Source: CBDEUK01 sp965250225
GTDB taxonomy: Bacteria; Pseudomonadota; Gammaproteobacteria; Eutrophobiales; Eutrophobiaceae
NCBI GenBank assembly: GCA_965250225.1
Contig: CBDFNQ010000028.1
Coordinates: forward strand, 62,001 to 126,000
Reading direction: 5' to 3'
Length of the DNA stretch: 64,000 bases
Below the pieces are notes generated by a model. That model saw only the letters and a list, made by a program, of their open reading frames with translations. It did not search any database and was not told the origin of the DNA. Below are positions 10,101 to 18,698 of the stretch, one piece after another. Both the position numbers and the translations under genes were made by a program. How positions within the stretch are numbered: the stretch's first letter is position 1; every line of letters starts with the position of its first letter.

Positions 10101-10620
10101 GGAAACACTGGAAACGGCGATCCGAAAAATTGATCAGGAAACAAAATCTCGATTCAAGGAAACCTTCGATAATTTAAATACCAATCTGAAAGAAACTTTC
10201 CCGCAAATTTTTGGTGGAGGTAGTGCCTATCTGGAATTGACCAGTCAAGATTTACTGGAAACTGGCATTACTGTGATGGCGCGGCCACCGGGCAAACGCA
10301 ATACCACCATCCATTTATTATCAGGTGGTGAAAAGGCATTAACCGCTGTAGCGTTAGTATTCTCAATTTTCAAACTGAATCCTGCGCCTTTTTGCATACT
10401 CGATGAGGTTGATGCGCCGCTTGATGATGCCAACACTGAACGATTTAGTGAATTGGTTAAGTCCATGTCTGATGAAGTGCAATTTATTGTGATTACACAT
10501 AATAAAATTACTATGGAGATAGCACAGCAATTACTTGGTGTGACCATGCACGAGCCGGGTGTCTCCCGCCTTGTCAGCGTGGATGTGGATGCTGCCGTCG
10601 AGATGGCAGCTAGCGCCTAA
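7108..10620 (+). CDS. smc: Chromosome segregation protein SMC
   Basis: 1170 residues from ATG at 7108, giving the family N-terminus MRLRKIKLSGFKSF; a TTG at 7096 would add four residues with no support. The Walker A motif GPNGCGKSN is near residue 32, then long coiled coils (about 170-500 and 660-1000) around a hinge near 510-650, and the C-terminal head with LSGGEKALTAVALVF and the Walker B ILDEVDAPLDDANTERF. The protein forms the ring-shaped ATPase that organises and segregates the chromosome. The head motifs are complete. zipA and ligA follow on the same strand, an order common in gammaproteobacteria. No strong ribosome site is visible. Confidence 0.97.
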   Translation: MRLRKIKLSGFKSFVDPTTLTVPGQLVGIVGPNGCGKSNIIDAVTWVMGESSAKHLRGDSLTDVIFNGSTNRQPVSQASVELLFDNSEKKITGEFASYNEISIKRKINREAISTYYLNGTRCRRRDITALFLGTGLGPRSYSIIEQGMISRLIEAKPEELRVFIEEAAGISKYRERRRETENRIRHAKENIARLNDIQEELEKQLSHLHRQAKAAERYKLLKVDERKYESELLALNWKELEEKSNKEQLLTRESETKVEKAIADLRQRESDIEKQRSGLSDANEHFNQRQTSFYQVGGDISKLEQTIKHTQERIEASKNDLQLAETQTVELEQQYRQDQERLKQLSEESVNLQPELLGSRSESDKAYEGLNLAEQAMQSWQTEWDTFNEQSANYIQRLQVNRTRSEYLEGAQEEQTYRFQSLTEEYESIDPSVIKQSLTEKKTAIEQANTEFEHTKTLMDKEQQALSQLTEQHQTMLDEQAKQREEKQRYAARLESLKALQESAYGEDDPTIKTWLQDNQLDTAARLAQQLDIDNEWAAAFEVVLSDHLQAVCVNDLETAANNLSQFNSGSLELMQINSDTFTPQERQWPSLSEKITSPESVKSIVADIFIANNLSAALEIRPLLVAGQSVVSKDGIWLGRNWVRIIRAKGQDASLISREQEIQKLNQQLESLSQGLVSLENDLSNSKRELDIKSNNIDELRNNAQRQQTVVSELKGQLVASESQLDQLSSRSEKINEQLEELEHNRNREKDELQRLGAELVETETLTGAMDQQKSQLMLMRDQYRESLNTARTAWQTTHEQSHGIALQLEAITSQNASLEQAVKRNEMQLEHVRHRRQELSKLIGESTEPLVTMQTELDGKLSDKVNAEKTLTEARVAVQTIESEIRKLEEQRTQNEQVVLSRREELEKVRMTAQETRIRREAIEEQFESADQELKTVLEELPEQAVQKEWQEQLESITRKIQRLGAINLAAIDEHSQLSERKNYLDSQQADINEALETLETAIRKIDQETKSRFKETFDNLNTNLKETFPQIFGGGSAYLELTSQDLLETGITVMARPPGKRNTTIHLLSGGEKALTAVALVFSIFKLNPAPFCILDEVDAPLDDANTERFSELVKSMSDEVQFIVITHNKITMEIAQQLLGVTMHEPGVSRLVSVDVDAAVEMAASA

Positions 10621-10691
10621 CATTTCTTTTGACGGAAAATGCTTCCTTTCTTAATTGGAGGAAAAATTCGTGCAAGGTGGTAATTTCATAA

Positions 10692-11465
10692 ATGGATAGC
10701 TTACGCTGGGTTTTGTTAACAATCGGTGCATTAATCGTTCTGGGAATTTATCTCTGGGATTTTTACGCGAATAAACGCAAACCTAAACGCCATACCGAAG
10801 TTATTTTCAACCCCGATCCAGATTCTGAACTTCCTATGACAGCTTTCGATGATGAACCACGTGATTATATCGATGCTATTTCAGGTTTGAATAAAATTCT
10901 CCACGAAGAGGAAAACAATAAGAAAGAAAAATCTGACAGCCAAACGGTGATTCGAAGAGGAAAAATTTCCAGAAAATACAATGTGGATGATGATTTCTTT
11001 GGTAAGCCCTTAGTGAATGATGTGCTTGAAGGAGAGGAGCTTCCGCCAGAAGATGAGATATTGATCCTACGAGTTATTGCAAAGGAAGGTAAAGTATTCG
11101 AGGGGCTAAAATTATTAACGGCCACCAAAAATGTTGAGATGAAATTCGGTAATATGAATATTTTTCATCATTATGGTGTTGGGCAAATGAAGAGCGACAA
11201 ACCTTTATTCAGTTTGGCCAACATGTTTGAGCCTGGCGAATTTAATTTACAGGAAATGGATTCGTTTACTACCAAAGGTGTGGTTATTTATATGTCTTTA
11301 CCAACGAGTGTCGATGCTATTCCTGGTTTTGAATTAATGTTAAGCACCTGCCAACGTCTTGCCGATGAGCTTGGGGGAGAGTTAAGAGGCATGACGAATG
11401 AAGCACTTGATGATCATGTCATACAGTCGATGCGTGAAAAAGCCCAACGTTTTGCAAATACTTAA
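10692..11465 (+). CDS. zipA: Cell division protein ZipA
   Basis: 257 residues. ZipA anchors FtsZ filaments to the inner membrane at the division site. The N-terminus (about 4-24, LRWVLLTIGALIVLGIYLW) is the single membrane anchor with the short periplasmic end, followed by a charged linker (about 28-120), and the C-terminal FtsZ-binding domain (about 125-255) with YFHHYG-like FHHYGVGQMKSDKPLFSLAN and GVVIYMSLP. The linker is shorter than in E. coli ZipA (328 residues). The position between smc and ligA, 20 bases before ligA, supports the call. Start has a moderate AAGGTGG about 13 bases upstream. Confidence 0.93.
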   Translation: MDSLRWVLLTIGALIVLGIYLWDFYANKRKPKRHTEVIFNPDPDSELPMTAFDDEPRDYIDAISGLNKILHEEENNKKEKSDSQTVIRRGKISRKYNVDDDFFGKPLVNDVLEGEELPPEDEILILRVIAKEGKVFEGLKLLTATKNVEMKFGNMNIFHHYGVGQMKSDKPLFSLANMFEPGEFNLQEMDSFTTKGVVIYMSLPTSVDAIPGFELMLSTCQRLADELGGELRGMTNEALDDHVIQSMREKAQRFANT

Positions 11466-11485
11466 AAAATCTAAAAGCCTGTTGA

Positions 11486-13501
11486 ATGACAACAAAAAAT
11501 ATTAGACAAGAGATTCAACAGCTCAGAGAAACTATCGAACAATATAATTATCAATATTATGTTCTCGACGATCCTGCAGTTCCCGATATTGAATATGATC
11601 GCCTTTTTCTGAAATTACAGAAACTTGAATCACAATCTCCCAAATTAATCACTTCTGATTCACCGACCCAACGGGTTGGTGCCGGGCCACTTGATTCGTT
11701 TGCTGAAGTGGAACACCTGATCCCCATGTTGTCACTGGCCAACGCATTTAATGAAAAGGATATCAATGCCTTTGATAAACGTCTTCGGGAAAAGTTAAAT
11801 ACAGATACAAACGAATACGTTGCTGAAACAAAACTTGACGGCTTGGCAATTAGTCTTTTGTACGAGAAGGGCAAGTTAGTTCGTGCGGCAACACGCGGTG
11901 ATGGTCGGGTTGGTGAAGATGTCAGCATGAATGTCCGTACTATTAACAGCATCCCACTTGGTTTGTTAGGGAATGCTTACCCTGTTTTATTAGAAGTGCG
12001 TGGGGAAGTGTTTATGAAGCGTTCGGGTTTCAAAAGACTAAATCAAACGCAGGCTCGCAATGATGAAAAATTATTTGCTAATCCCAGAAATGCAGCGGCA
12101 GGTAGTTTGCGTCAATTAGATCCAGGTGTGACGGCAAAAAGACCTTTGAGTTTTTATGCCTACAGCGTCGGACAGGTTGAAGGAGACGTGATGCCAAATA
12201 CGCATCTTGAAACCCTGGGGCAATTAAAACAGTGGGGTTTGCCTGTTTCATCTGAAACTCGTTTATGCAAAGGATTGGAAAGCTGTTTAGATTTTTATCA
12301 AGTGATTACTAAAAAACGTAATAAGCTCGATTATGAAATTGATGGTGTGGTTTATAAGATCAATGATTACGCACAACAAACTGTTTTAGGGTTTGTTTCA
12401 AGAGCGCCACGTTGGGCTATTGCTTATAAATTTCCACCTGAAGAAGAAATTACTAAGGTGCTTGATATCGAGGTGCAAGTTGGACGCACAGGTGCGTTGA
12501 CACCGGTTGCACGACTGGAGCCCGTGTTTGTCGGCGGTGTCACGGTGACGAATGCTACTTTGCATAATATAGATGAAGTAGAGCGTAAAGATGTTCGCAT
12601 CAATGACACTGTCATCATACGCAGGGCAGGTGATGTAATTCCGGAAGTAGTAAAAGTTATTATTGAAAAAAGACCATCAAATACCCGGCCATTTGTAATG
12701 CCAGATATATGTCCTGTCTGTGGTTCGGATGTAAGTCGAATTGAAGGCGAGGCAACACATCGTTGCAATAACGATTTACATTGTCCGGCTCAACGTATCC
12801 AGGCGATTATTCATTTTGCTTCCAGACGTGCTTTGAATGTTGATGGCCTGGGTGACAAGTTAGTTGAACAATTAATTCAATCAGGCTTAGTGGAAACAAT
12901 TGCTGATCTATATCAACTAGACGTTGATGATGTTAGTAATTTAGAGCGCATGGGTGAAAAGTCTGCGGAGAATTTAATCCTTGCCCTTGAAAAAAGTAAA
13001 CAAACATCACTTGCACGTTTTATTTATGCACTGGGAATACGTGAAGTGGGTGAGGCCACTTCAATGTCTCTTGCGTTTCATTTTGGAAATCTTGATGCCA
13101 TTCGAACAAAAAGACAGGAAGAGCTCGAAACTGTTGTGGATGTTGGGCCAATCGTTGCGGGACATATTGTTGAATTTTTCCGTGAGCAGCACATTCAGGA
13201 AATTATTGAACGTTTGATAAAAGCAGGAGTTCATTGGTCTGATGAAAACGTACAACAACATATTCAAGCATTATCTGGAAAAACATTTGTCATCACCGGA
13301 ACATTGGAAACCATGGGTCGCCACGAAGCAAAAAATAGCTTGATTGCATTAGGTGCAAAGGTAAGTAGTAGTGTGTCGAAAAAAACCAATTATCTTATCG
13401 CAGGTGTAAATGCTGGGAGTAAACTAGACAAGGCTTCTGAATTAGGCATTACTGTTTTAACAGAAGATGAATTTATTGCTTTGTTAAATAGTAACGATTG
13501 A
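11486..13501 (+). CDS. ligA: NAD-dependent DNA ligase
   Basis: 671 residues, the normal size. It seals nicks in replication and repair using NAD+. The adenylation domain holds the AMP-accepting lysine in AETKLDGLAISLLY near residue 115 and the EVRGEVFM motif; the OB fold follows with VGRTGALTPVARLEPV, then a four-cysteine zinc finger (CPVCGSDV ... CNNDLHCPAQR, about 410-435), helix-hairpin-helix repeats and a C-terminal BRCT domain (about 590-671, SGKTFVITGTLETMGR). All domains are complete. It is the last gene of the smc-zipA-ligA set and ends 62 bases from the convergent diguanylate cyclase gene. Confidence 0.97.
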   Translation: MTTKNIRQEIQQLRETIEQYNYQYYVLDDPAVPDIEYDRLFLKLQKLESQSPKLITSDSPTQRVGAGPLDSFAEVEHLIPMLSLANAFNEKDINAFDKRLREKLNTDTNEYVAETKLDGLAISLLYEKGKLVRAATRGDGRVGEDVSMNVRTINSIPLGLLGNAYPVLLEVRGEVFMKRSGFKRLNQTQARNDEKLFANPRNAAAGSLRQLDPGVTAKRPLSFYAYSVGQVEGDVMPNTHLETLGQLKQWGLPVSSETRLCKGLESCLDFYQVITKKRNKLDYEIDGVVYKINDYAQQTVLGFVSRAPRWAIAYKFPPEEEITKVLDIEVQVGRTGALTPVARLEPVFVGGVTVTNATLHNIDEVERKDVRINDTVIIRRAGDVIPEVVKVIIEKRPSNTRPFVMPDICPVCGSDVSRIEGEATHRCNNDLHCPAQRIQAIIHFASRRALNVDGLGDKLVEQLIQSGLVETIADLYQLDVDDVSNLERMGEKSAENLILALEKSKQTSLARFIYALGIREVGEATSMSLAFHFGNLDAIRTKRQEELETVVDVGPIVAGHIVEFFREQHIQEIIERLIKAGVHWSDENVQQHIQALSGKTFVITGTLETMGRHEAKNSLIALGAKVSSSVSKKTNYLIAGVNAGSKLDKASELGITVLTEDEFIALLNSND

Positions 13502-13563
13502 GAACAAGCTTAAGCCAGTCCTCGAAAAAATAAGAATGACTTCAGTCCGATACCAAGGACGAT

Positions 13564-14493
13564 TTACTCTGCGATAATAACCCGATTTCTGCCTTCCGAT
13601 TTTGCTTTATAAAGTGCTTTGTCTGCACGTTGTAATAGTGCATCTTTCGTCCCAGCAGAATTTTGTGTGGCCACACCAATACTCGCAGTAACTCGTATGT
13701 CGTGATTTTGATGTGGGCAATGCATTTTTTCAACTGCTTCTCGAATACGGTTTGCGAGCAACAAGGCACCATCTTCCTGGGTATTCCTTAACAAAATGAG
13801 AAATTCTTCACCGCCGTATCGAAATATAATATCACTTCGACGAACACAAGCTTTCATGGATTCAGCAAGGGATTTCAGGACAGCATCACCTGCGATGTGT
13901 CCATAGGTGTCATTAATATTTTTAAATTTATCAAGATCGAGCATTAATACAGACAATGATAGATTGTGTCTATTTGCAAAATCGAGTTCCTGATCCAGGG
14001 CGTTGTCCATCGCAGCACGATTATTTAAATCGGTCAGTGGATCACGGTAGGCGGTTTCAACAGCGCGTTTATACAATAAAGAATTGCGTACAGGATAAAG
14101 CAGCGCAGCGATTAAGGCCTCGAGTTGATTCAGTTCTTCTTTTGTAAAAGGTTTAGCTCGGTAAAAACTCACTTCTCCCAGGTTTTTTTTCAGTAATACC
14201 AGTTTGTAACTGTAGCTGTGAAGATCATTTTTACCAAAATCGATACTAATATTTTCATTCAGATTTTTATAACTAAAACCATCGTGAGGGATAAAGGCAC
14301 TGACTTCATCATCATAGAGCTCGAGCAGCTTACGCAGGTCGAGTGTACTTTGTAGCGTATTTGCCAGTCCTAAAAAATGTTGCTCCTCATTCATGCTATG
14401 TCTCTGAGCATTCGCCTGACTTTGGTTGTTCTGTTGTGCAGATAATTCATTGATAGCTTGTACATTCAACGTATTATTGGCTGATGGTTGCAT
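13564..14493 (-). CDS. Diguanylate cyclase, GGDEF domain
   Basis: 309 residues. The C-terminal half (about 145-309) is a GGDEF domain with the active-site motif RYGGEEFLILL, the upstream DPLTDLNNRAAMD, and the metal-binding LMLDLDKFKNINDTYGH, so it should make c-di-GMP. No RxxD inhibitory site is obvious five residues before GGEEF. The N-terminal 140 residues are soluble with no membrane segment and resemble a degenerate GAF-type sensor. It is therefore a cytoplasmic enzyme with an unknown signal. A perfect 12-bp inverted repeat at 14499-14532 overlies its translation-initiation region. It could supply c-di-GMP to the PilZ protein at 29000, but nothing in the sequence links them directly. Confidence 0.92.
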   Translation of the reverse strand: MQPSANNTLNVQAINELSAQQNNQSQANAQRHSMNEEQHFLGLANTLQSTLDLRKLLELYDDEVSAFIPHDGFSYKNLNENISIDFGKNDLHSYSYKLVLLKKNLGEVSFYRAKPFTKEELNQLEALIAALLYPVRNSLLYKRAVETAYRDPLTDLNNRAAMDNALDQELDFANRHNLSLSVLMLDLDKFKNINDTYGHIAGDAVLKSLAESMKACVRRSDIIFRYGGEEFLILLRNTQEDGALLLANRIREAVEKMHCPHQNHDIRVTASIGVATQNSAGTKDALLQRADKALYKAKSEGRNRVIIAE

Positions 14494-14498
14494 AATTT

Positions 14499-14532
14499 AT
14501 ATTCCATAAATATTCAGATGTTTATGGAATAT
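14499..14532. repeat. 12-bp inverted repeat before the diguanylate cyclase start
   Basis: ATATTCCATAAA (14499-14510) and TTTATGGAATAT (14521-14532) are perfect complements with a ten-base loop. It lies six bases upstream of the ATG of the minus-strand GGDEF gene, where the ribosome would bind. It may be an operator or an RNA hairpin affecting translation. The rest of the 207-base gap to nadB is AT-rich with no gene seen. Confidence 0.7.
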
Positions 14533-14700
14533 GCAATATAAATGCCATTGTAAATATTATATAAAACATATACTTATATAAAACACTTTGGGTTCTGCGT
14601 CAAGTTATCACTCATTAAGACACCAAATTCTGTCATATTTTCTTACGGGATTTCAGTAATCTCTTTAAAATCATATACTTATATTCTATCAGGGTATGAT

Positions 14701-16311
14701 TTACGTATCATGACTGGTTGCGAGCATGGTATCAACGCCATTTTGTGCCTTATCCTGATCTGGGAAATCCAGGGTAAAATGCAGTCCTCGGCTTTCTTTG
14801 CGTAACATGGCGGACTGAACGATTAAACCGGCTATGCATATTAAGTTACGGAGCTCGATCAAATCCTGATTTAATCTAAAATTACCATAATATTCATGGA
14901 CTTCCGAGCGTAATAAATCAATCCTATGGCATGCACGCTGAAGTCGTTTTGTAGTTCTGACAATTCCAACATAATCCCACATGAAACGACGAATTTCGTC
15001 CCAGTTGTGTGAGACCACGACCTCTTCATCTGAGTCCGTCACCTGTGATTCATCCCATTCAGGCAATTCTGCAGGTGCTTCAATCTGATCCAGTTGGCCA
15101 CAGATATCATCGTAAGCGGCATGGGCAAAGACGACACATTCTAGCAAGGAATTGCTCGCCATCCGATTAGCTCCATGTAAACCGGAGCAACTGACCTCAC
15201 CAATGGCGTACAGGCCCTCAATATCGGTTTTGCCTTGTAGATTAATCGTCACGCCTCCACAAGTGTAATGGGCTGCAGGAACCACAGGAATGGCCTCTTT
15301 GGCCAGGTCAAAGCCATATTCCAGACAGCGTTGATAGATGGTTGGAAAATGTTCGGTAATAAATTCTTTGGGTTTATGGCTGATATCCAGATAGACGCAG
15401 TCACTACCCAGACGTTTCATTTCATGATCGATTGCCCGTGCCACGATGTCGCGAGGCGCTAATTCAGCTCTTTCATCAAAGCGTTCCATAAAAGTTTCAC
15501 CATTTGCCAGGCGCAATTTCGCACCTTCCCCACGCAAAGCCTCTGAGATCAAGAATGATTTCGCTTCGGGATGATACAAACAGGTAGGGTGAAACTGAAT
15601 AAATTCCATATTGCCGATGCGACAGCCAGCACGCCAGGCCATTGCAATGCCATCGCCGGTACTGACATCTGGATTACTGGTATACAAATAGACTTTACCG
15701 GCACCCCCTGAAGCCAGGACGACGAATTTTGAACGAAATACTTCAACAGTATCTTTCTTTTGATTATAGACATAGGCACCCAGGCAACGATTATGTCCCT
15801 GTTTTAATTTAGCCCCCGTGATTAAATCAACCGCTGTGCAATGCTCAAAGACACTAATGTTTGGATGCGAGCGTGCAAGCTGATCCAGAGTGGTTTCTAT
15901 CTCACGACCCGTGGAATCGGCAGCGTGGATGATCCGGCGGTGACTATGACCACCTTCTTGATGCAAATGATAATCATTATTTCCATCTGATTGTGATGAT
16001 TTAGTGAATTCGACCCCTAGATTGATCAACCAATCAATATTCTTCTTGCCATTTTCGACCACAAAACGCACAACGTCTTCTTTACACAGTCCAGCACCGG
16101 CCTCCAATGTGTCTTTTACATGAGAATCAACGGAATCAAATTTGTCCATAACAGCCGACACGCCACCCTGGGCGTACAGTGTGGCGCCTTCTGTCAGAGT
16201 GCTTTTGGACAAAACGGCGACTTTTGCGTGTTTTGCCAGATGCAGGGCCAGACTCAGACCCGCAGCACCGCTGCCTACGATAAGGATGTCATGAACGTAT
16301 TGGTGACTCAT
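14701..16311 (-). CDS. nadB: L-aspartate oxidase
   Basis: 536 residues from the start at 16311 (MSHQYVHDILIVGSGAAGLS); an open frame extends 34 residues further upstream to 16413 but the family begins at the FAD-binding segment. NadB oxidises L-aspartate to iminoaspartate, the first step of NAD synthesis, in the cytoplasm. The dinucleotide motif GSGAAGLSLALHLAKHA, the active-site region with HQEGGHSHRRIIHAADSTG, the HPTCLYHP motif and CGGVTINLQGKTDIEGLYAIGE are all present, with the helical C-terminal domain. It is divergent from rpoE, an arrangement shared with Pseudomonas, where nadB adjoins algU. Confidence 0.96.
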   Translation of the reverse strand: MSHQYVHDILIVGSGAAGLSLALHLAKHAKVAVLSKSTLTEGATLYAQGGVSAVMDKFDSVDSHVKDTLEAGAGLCKEDVVRFVVENGKKNIDWLINLGVEFTKSSQSDGNNDYHLHQEGGHSHRRIIHAADSTGREIETTLDQLARSHPNISVFEHCTAVDLITGAKLKQGHNRCLGAYVYNQKKDTVEVFRSKFVVLASGGAGKVYLYTSNPDVSTGDGIAMAWRAGCRIGNMEFIQFHPTCLYHPEAKSFLISEALRGEGAKLRLANGETFMERFDERAELAPRDIVARAIDHEMKRLGSDCVYLDISHKPKEFITEHFPTIYQRCLEYGFDLAKEAIPVVPAAHYTCGGVTINLQGKTDIEGLYAIGEVSCSGLHGANRMASNSLLECVVFAHAAYDDICGQLDQIEAPAELPEWDESQVTDSDEEVVVSHNWDEIRRFMWDYVGIVRTTKRLQRACHRIDLLRSEVHEYYGNFRLNQDLIELRNLICIAGLIVQSAMLRKESRGLHFTLDFPDQDKAQNGVDTMLATSHDT

Positions 16312-16467
16312 CGGACTTAATGTATGATTCCTGACTTTTCGTGTAAGTAATTGATCGGCGCTGCTTAAAATAACAATATATATCAGCCTGTTAAATCGGC
16401 TAAATTTGCGCACAGTCTAGGCCATAATGGTCATAACACACAATAAACAGATAAAGGATTGGCCCTA

Positions 16468-17049
16468 ATGGGCGAAAAAGTAACTGACAAACAACTCGTA
16501 GAAAGGGTACAACAAGGCGACAAAAAGGCATTCGATCTGCTGGTATTAAAGTACCAACAGAGAATAGTGAATCTGGTAACGCGTTTTGTACGGAACCCAA
16601 GTGATGCTTTGGATGTCACACAAGAAGCTTTCATTAAAGCCTATCGTGCATTGCCAAGATTTCGTGGCGATAGTGCGTTTTATACCTGGATGTACAGGAT
16701 TGCAGTTAACACGGCGAAAAATCATCTGGCTCAACAGTCCAGAAGACCATTTGAGGCCGAACAAGATATATCTGAAGCGGAACAATTTGAGGGTGAGAGT
16801 GCTCTAAAAGAGTATGCCACACCTGAGCGTTTGTTAATGCGTGATCAAATTCAGGACGTAGTGGTGAAAACGATTGATAATTTACCTGAAGATTTGAAAA
16901 TGGCGATTACATTACGTGAACTGGAAGGCCTGAGTTATGAAGATATTGCGACCGTTATGGAGTGCCCCATTGGCACTGTACGTTCGAGGATATTCAGGGC
17001 TCGAGAAGCAATAGATAAAGAACTGAAACCACTAATTGATTACCGATAA
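16468..17049 (+). CDS. rpoE: RNA polymerase sigma-E factor (AlgU/RpoE)
   Basis: 193 residues from ATG at 16468, with AAGGA about ten bases upstream; a TTG at 16459 lies too close to that site. ECF sigma factor: region 2 (about 20-95) with FVRNPSDALDVTQEAFIKAYR and FRGDSAFYTWMYRIAVNTAKN, and region 4 (about 130-190) with ITLRELEGLSYEDIATVMECP. It directs transcription of envelope-stress genes and is held at the membrane by RseA. Ten bases separate it from rseA. In Pseudomonas the same factor drives alginate genes; here no GAACTT-type sigma-E promoter was found upstream of the local alg genes by eye. Confidence 0.97.
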   Translation: MGEKVTDKQLVERVQQGDKKAFDLLVLKYQQRIVNLVTRFVRNPSDALDVTQEAFIKAYRALPRFRGDSAFYTWMYRIAVNTAKNHLAQQSRRPFEAEQDISEAEQFEGESALKEYATPERLLMRDQIQDVVVKTIDNLPEDLKMAITLRELEGLSYEDIATVMECPIGTVRSRIFRAREAIDKELKPLIDYR

Positions 17050-17059
17050 GAGAGAAGAG

Positions 17060-17632
17060 ATGAATATTGACAAGCAAGAATCGATTTCAGCATTGATGGA
17101 TGACGAATATTCCTCCGATGATGTTGCGTTGTTGAACAATGATGAATCAAAGCAGACATGGCAACGTTATCATTTGATCCGTGATTCCCTGCAGGGGAAT
17201 CTTCCTGGTACCGTGGATCTGGATCTCCACCAAAGGATTCATGATGCGATTGCCCAAGAATCGATCATGATGAAACCGACTGTATTAGCTCCTAAAGCAA
17301 GATCATCCATGCCGTATCTTAAACCGGTGGCCGGATTTGCCATCGCTGCTTCAGTAACAGCCGCTGTGTTGTTAGGTGTACAAAGTTTTCAGGGAAATGA
17401 CACACAAAATGCTGTCGTCCCTGTGGTTGCCGAACAGGTTATTTCGAATGAGCTCATTCGACCCGTCACTTTAACTAGCAGTCAATTACCCCAAGTCATA
17501 AACACTCCAGAGAGTCTCAGTGCCAAAGCCAGAATGAATCGTTATATGATGAACTATAATGAGCTTCGAGCTAACAGTGCGGTACAAGGCATGGCCCCTT
17601 ATGTGAGAATGATAGGGTATGAGTCGGAATAG
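17060..17632 (+). CDS. rseA: Anti-sigma-E factor RseA/MucA
   Basis: 190 residues from ATG at 17060 with AGAGAAGAG directly before it. The N-terminal cytoplasmic domain (about 1-75) has the sigma-binding SALMDDEYSSDD ... WQRYHLIRDSLQG typical of RseA; a membrane segment follows near 95-112 (AGFAIAASVTAAVLLGV), then a periplasmic tail with RMNRYMMNYNELRANSAVQGMAPYVRM, the family's C-terminal motif. Cleavage in the periplasm and membrane frees sigma-E. It overlaps rseB by 14 bases, implying coupled translation. Confidence 0.95.
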   Translation: MNIDKQESISALMDDEYSSDDVALLNNDESKQTWQRYHLIRDSLQGNLPGTVDLDLHQRIHDAIAQESIMMKPTVLAPKARSSMPYLKPVAGFAIAASVTAAVLLGVQSFQGNDTQNAVVPVVAEQVISNELIRPVTLTSSQLPQVINTPESLSAKARMNRYMMNYNELRANSAVQGMAPYVRMIGYESE

Positions 17633-18632
17633 TTTCAGACACAGCCAGGCAAGAATTCGTTTTACCCGGCGTTTCTTTTATGCGCTAACCATTGCTGTCT
17701 TTTCTCCAACCAGTATAGCTGCTGATAGTTCTACAGACGCACAGCAACTGATTAACCAGATGTCTCGTGCGGCACATGAGTTGAATTATGATGGCATTTT
17801 TGTCTATAATCGTGGCACCCGAATGGATACCATGCGTTTGATTCATCGATCTGATAAGGACGGAGAGCATGAACGCCTGGTTTCAATGAGCGGAAATGCA
17901 AGAGAAATAATTCGTGATGATCAAGGTGTCACGTGTTTCTTTCCTGAAAATCAGGAAGTTCTTGTTGAAAAAACTAAACCCAGAAAATTCTTCTCAGGAC
18001 AATTGCCTGAACCGATTGAAACGATATCCGCATTTTATAATTTTGTCGTCGCAGCTGAGGGTCGGGTTGCTGGACGTGAGGCATGGGTGGTCAATGTGGT
18101 ACCAAAAGATCCATACCGCTATGGTTATCAACTCTGGATCGACAAGCGGTCTAAATTATTATTGAAATCGATATTAAAAACACAAATCGGTGTTACGATT
18201 GAGCAACTGATGTTTACACAATTGGAACTACTGGATTCTATCCCTGATGAGTCACTGGAATCAGAACTTTCTGGCAACAATTATACCTGGCATGAACACG
18301 AATACGATGATGTGTCGACTGACCAGATAAAATCGGAATGGATGGTTAACTGGATGCCGAACGGGTTTAGTATGAGTGAACATGAGCAACAGATGATTGG
18401 CAGCAAGAAAATGCCAATGAACCATATGATATATTCTGATGGACTGGCCATGGTTTCCGTTTTTATCGAGAAGCTGGATCACCAGCCTGGCTTTATACCG
18501 GGTCCATCACAGATGGGTGGTGTCAATACTTTTTCATTCTTTACTGATGGTTACCAGGTAACTGTCGTGGGTGAAGTGCCCAAGACTACTGTTCAACAAA
18601 TGGCTGTTTCAGTTGTCCATCAAATAAACTGA
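17619..18632 (+). CDS. rseB: Sigma-E regulatory protein RseB/MucB
   Basis: 337 residues with a signal peptide (about 15-35, FYALTIAVFSPTSIAA after a basic start). The two lipid-sensing MucB domains follow: the N-terminal one with YDGIFVYNRGTRMDTMRLIH and the C-terminal one with NTFSFFTDGYQVTVVGEVP. RseB binds the periplasmic end of RseA and protects it from proteolysis until mislocalised lipopolysaccharide or lipid is sensed. Length is normal. It lies between rseA (overlapping) and mucD (67 bases on). Confidence 0.95.
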   Translation: MSRNSFRHSQARIRFTRRFFYALTIAVFSPTSIAADSSTDAQQLINQMSRAAHELNYDGIFVYNRGTRMDTMRLIHRSDKDGEHERLVSMSGNAREIIRDDQGVTCFFPENQEVLVEKTKPRKFFSGQLPEPIETISAFYNFVVAAEGRVAGREAWVVNVVPKDPYRYGYQLWIDKRSKLLLKSILKTQIGVTIEQLMFTQLELLDSIPDESLESELSGNNYTWHEHEYDDVSTDQIKSEWMVNWMPNGFSMSEHEQQMIGSKKMPMNHMIYSDGLAMVSVFIEKLDHQPGFIPGPSQMGGVNTFSFFTDGYQVTVVGEVPKTTVQQMAVSVVHQIN

Positions 18633-18698
18633 TCGTTTTTCAATTTCGAACACTCTACAATTCTTTCCATAAACCTTAATTGTTATCCTGGAGCATTT

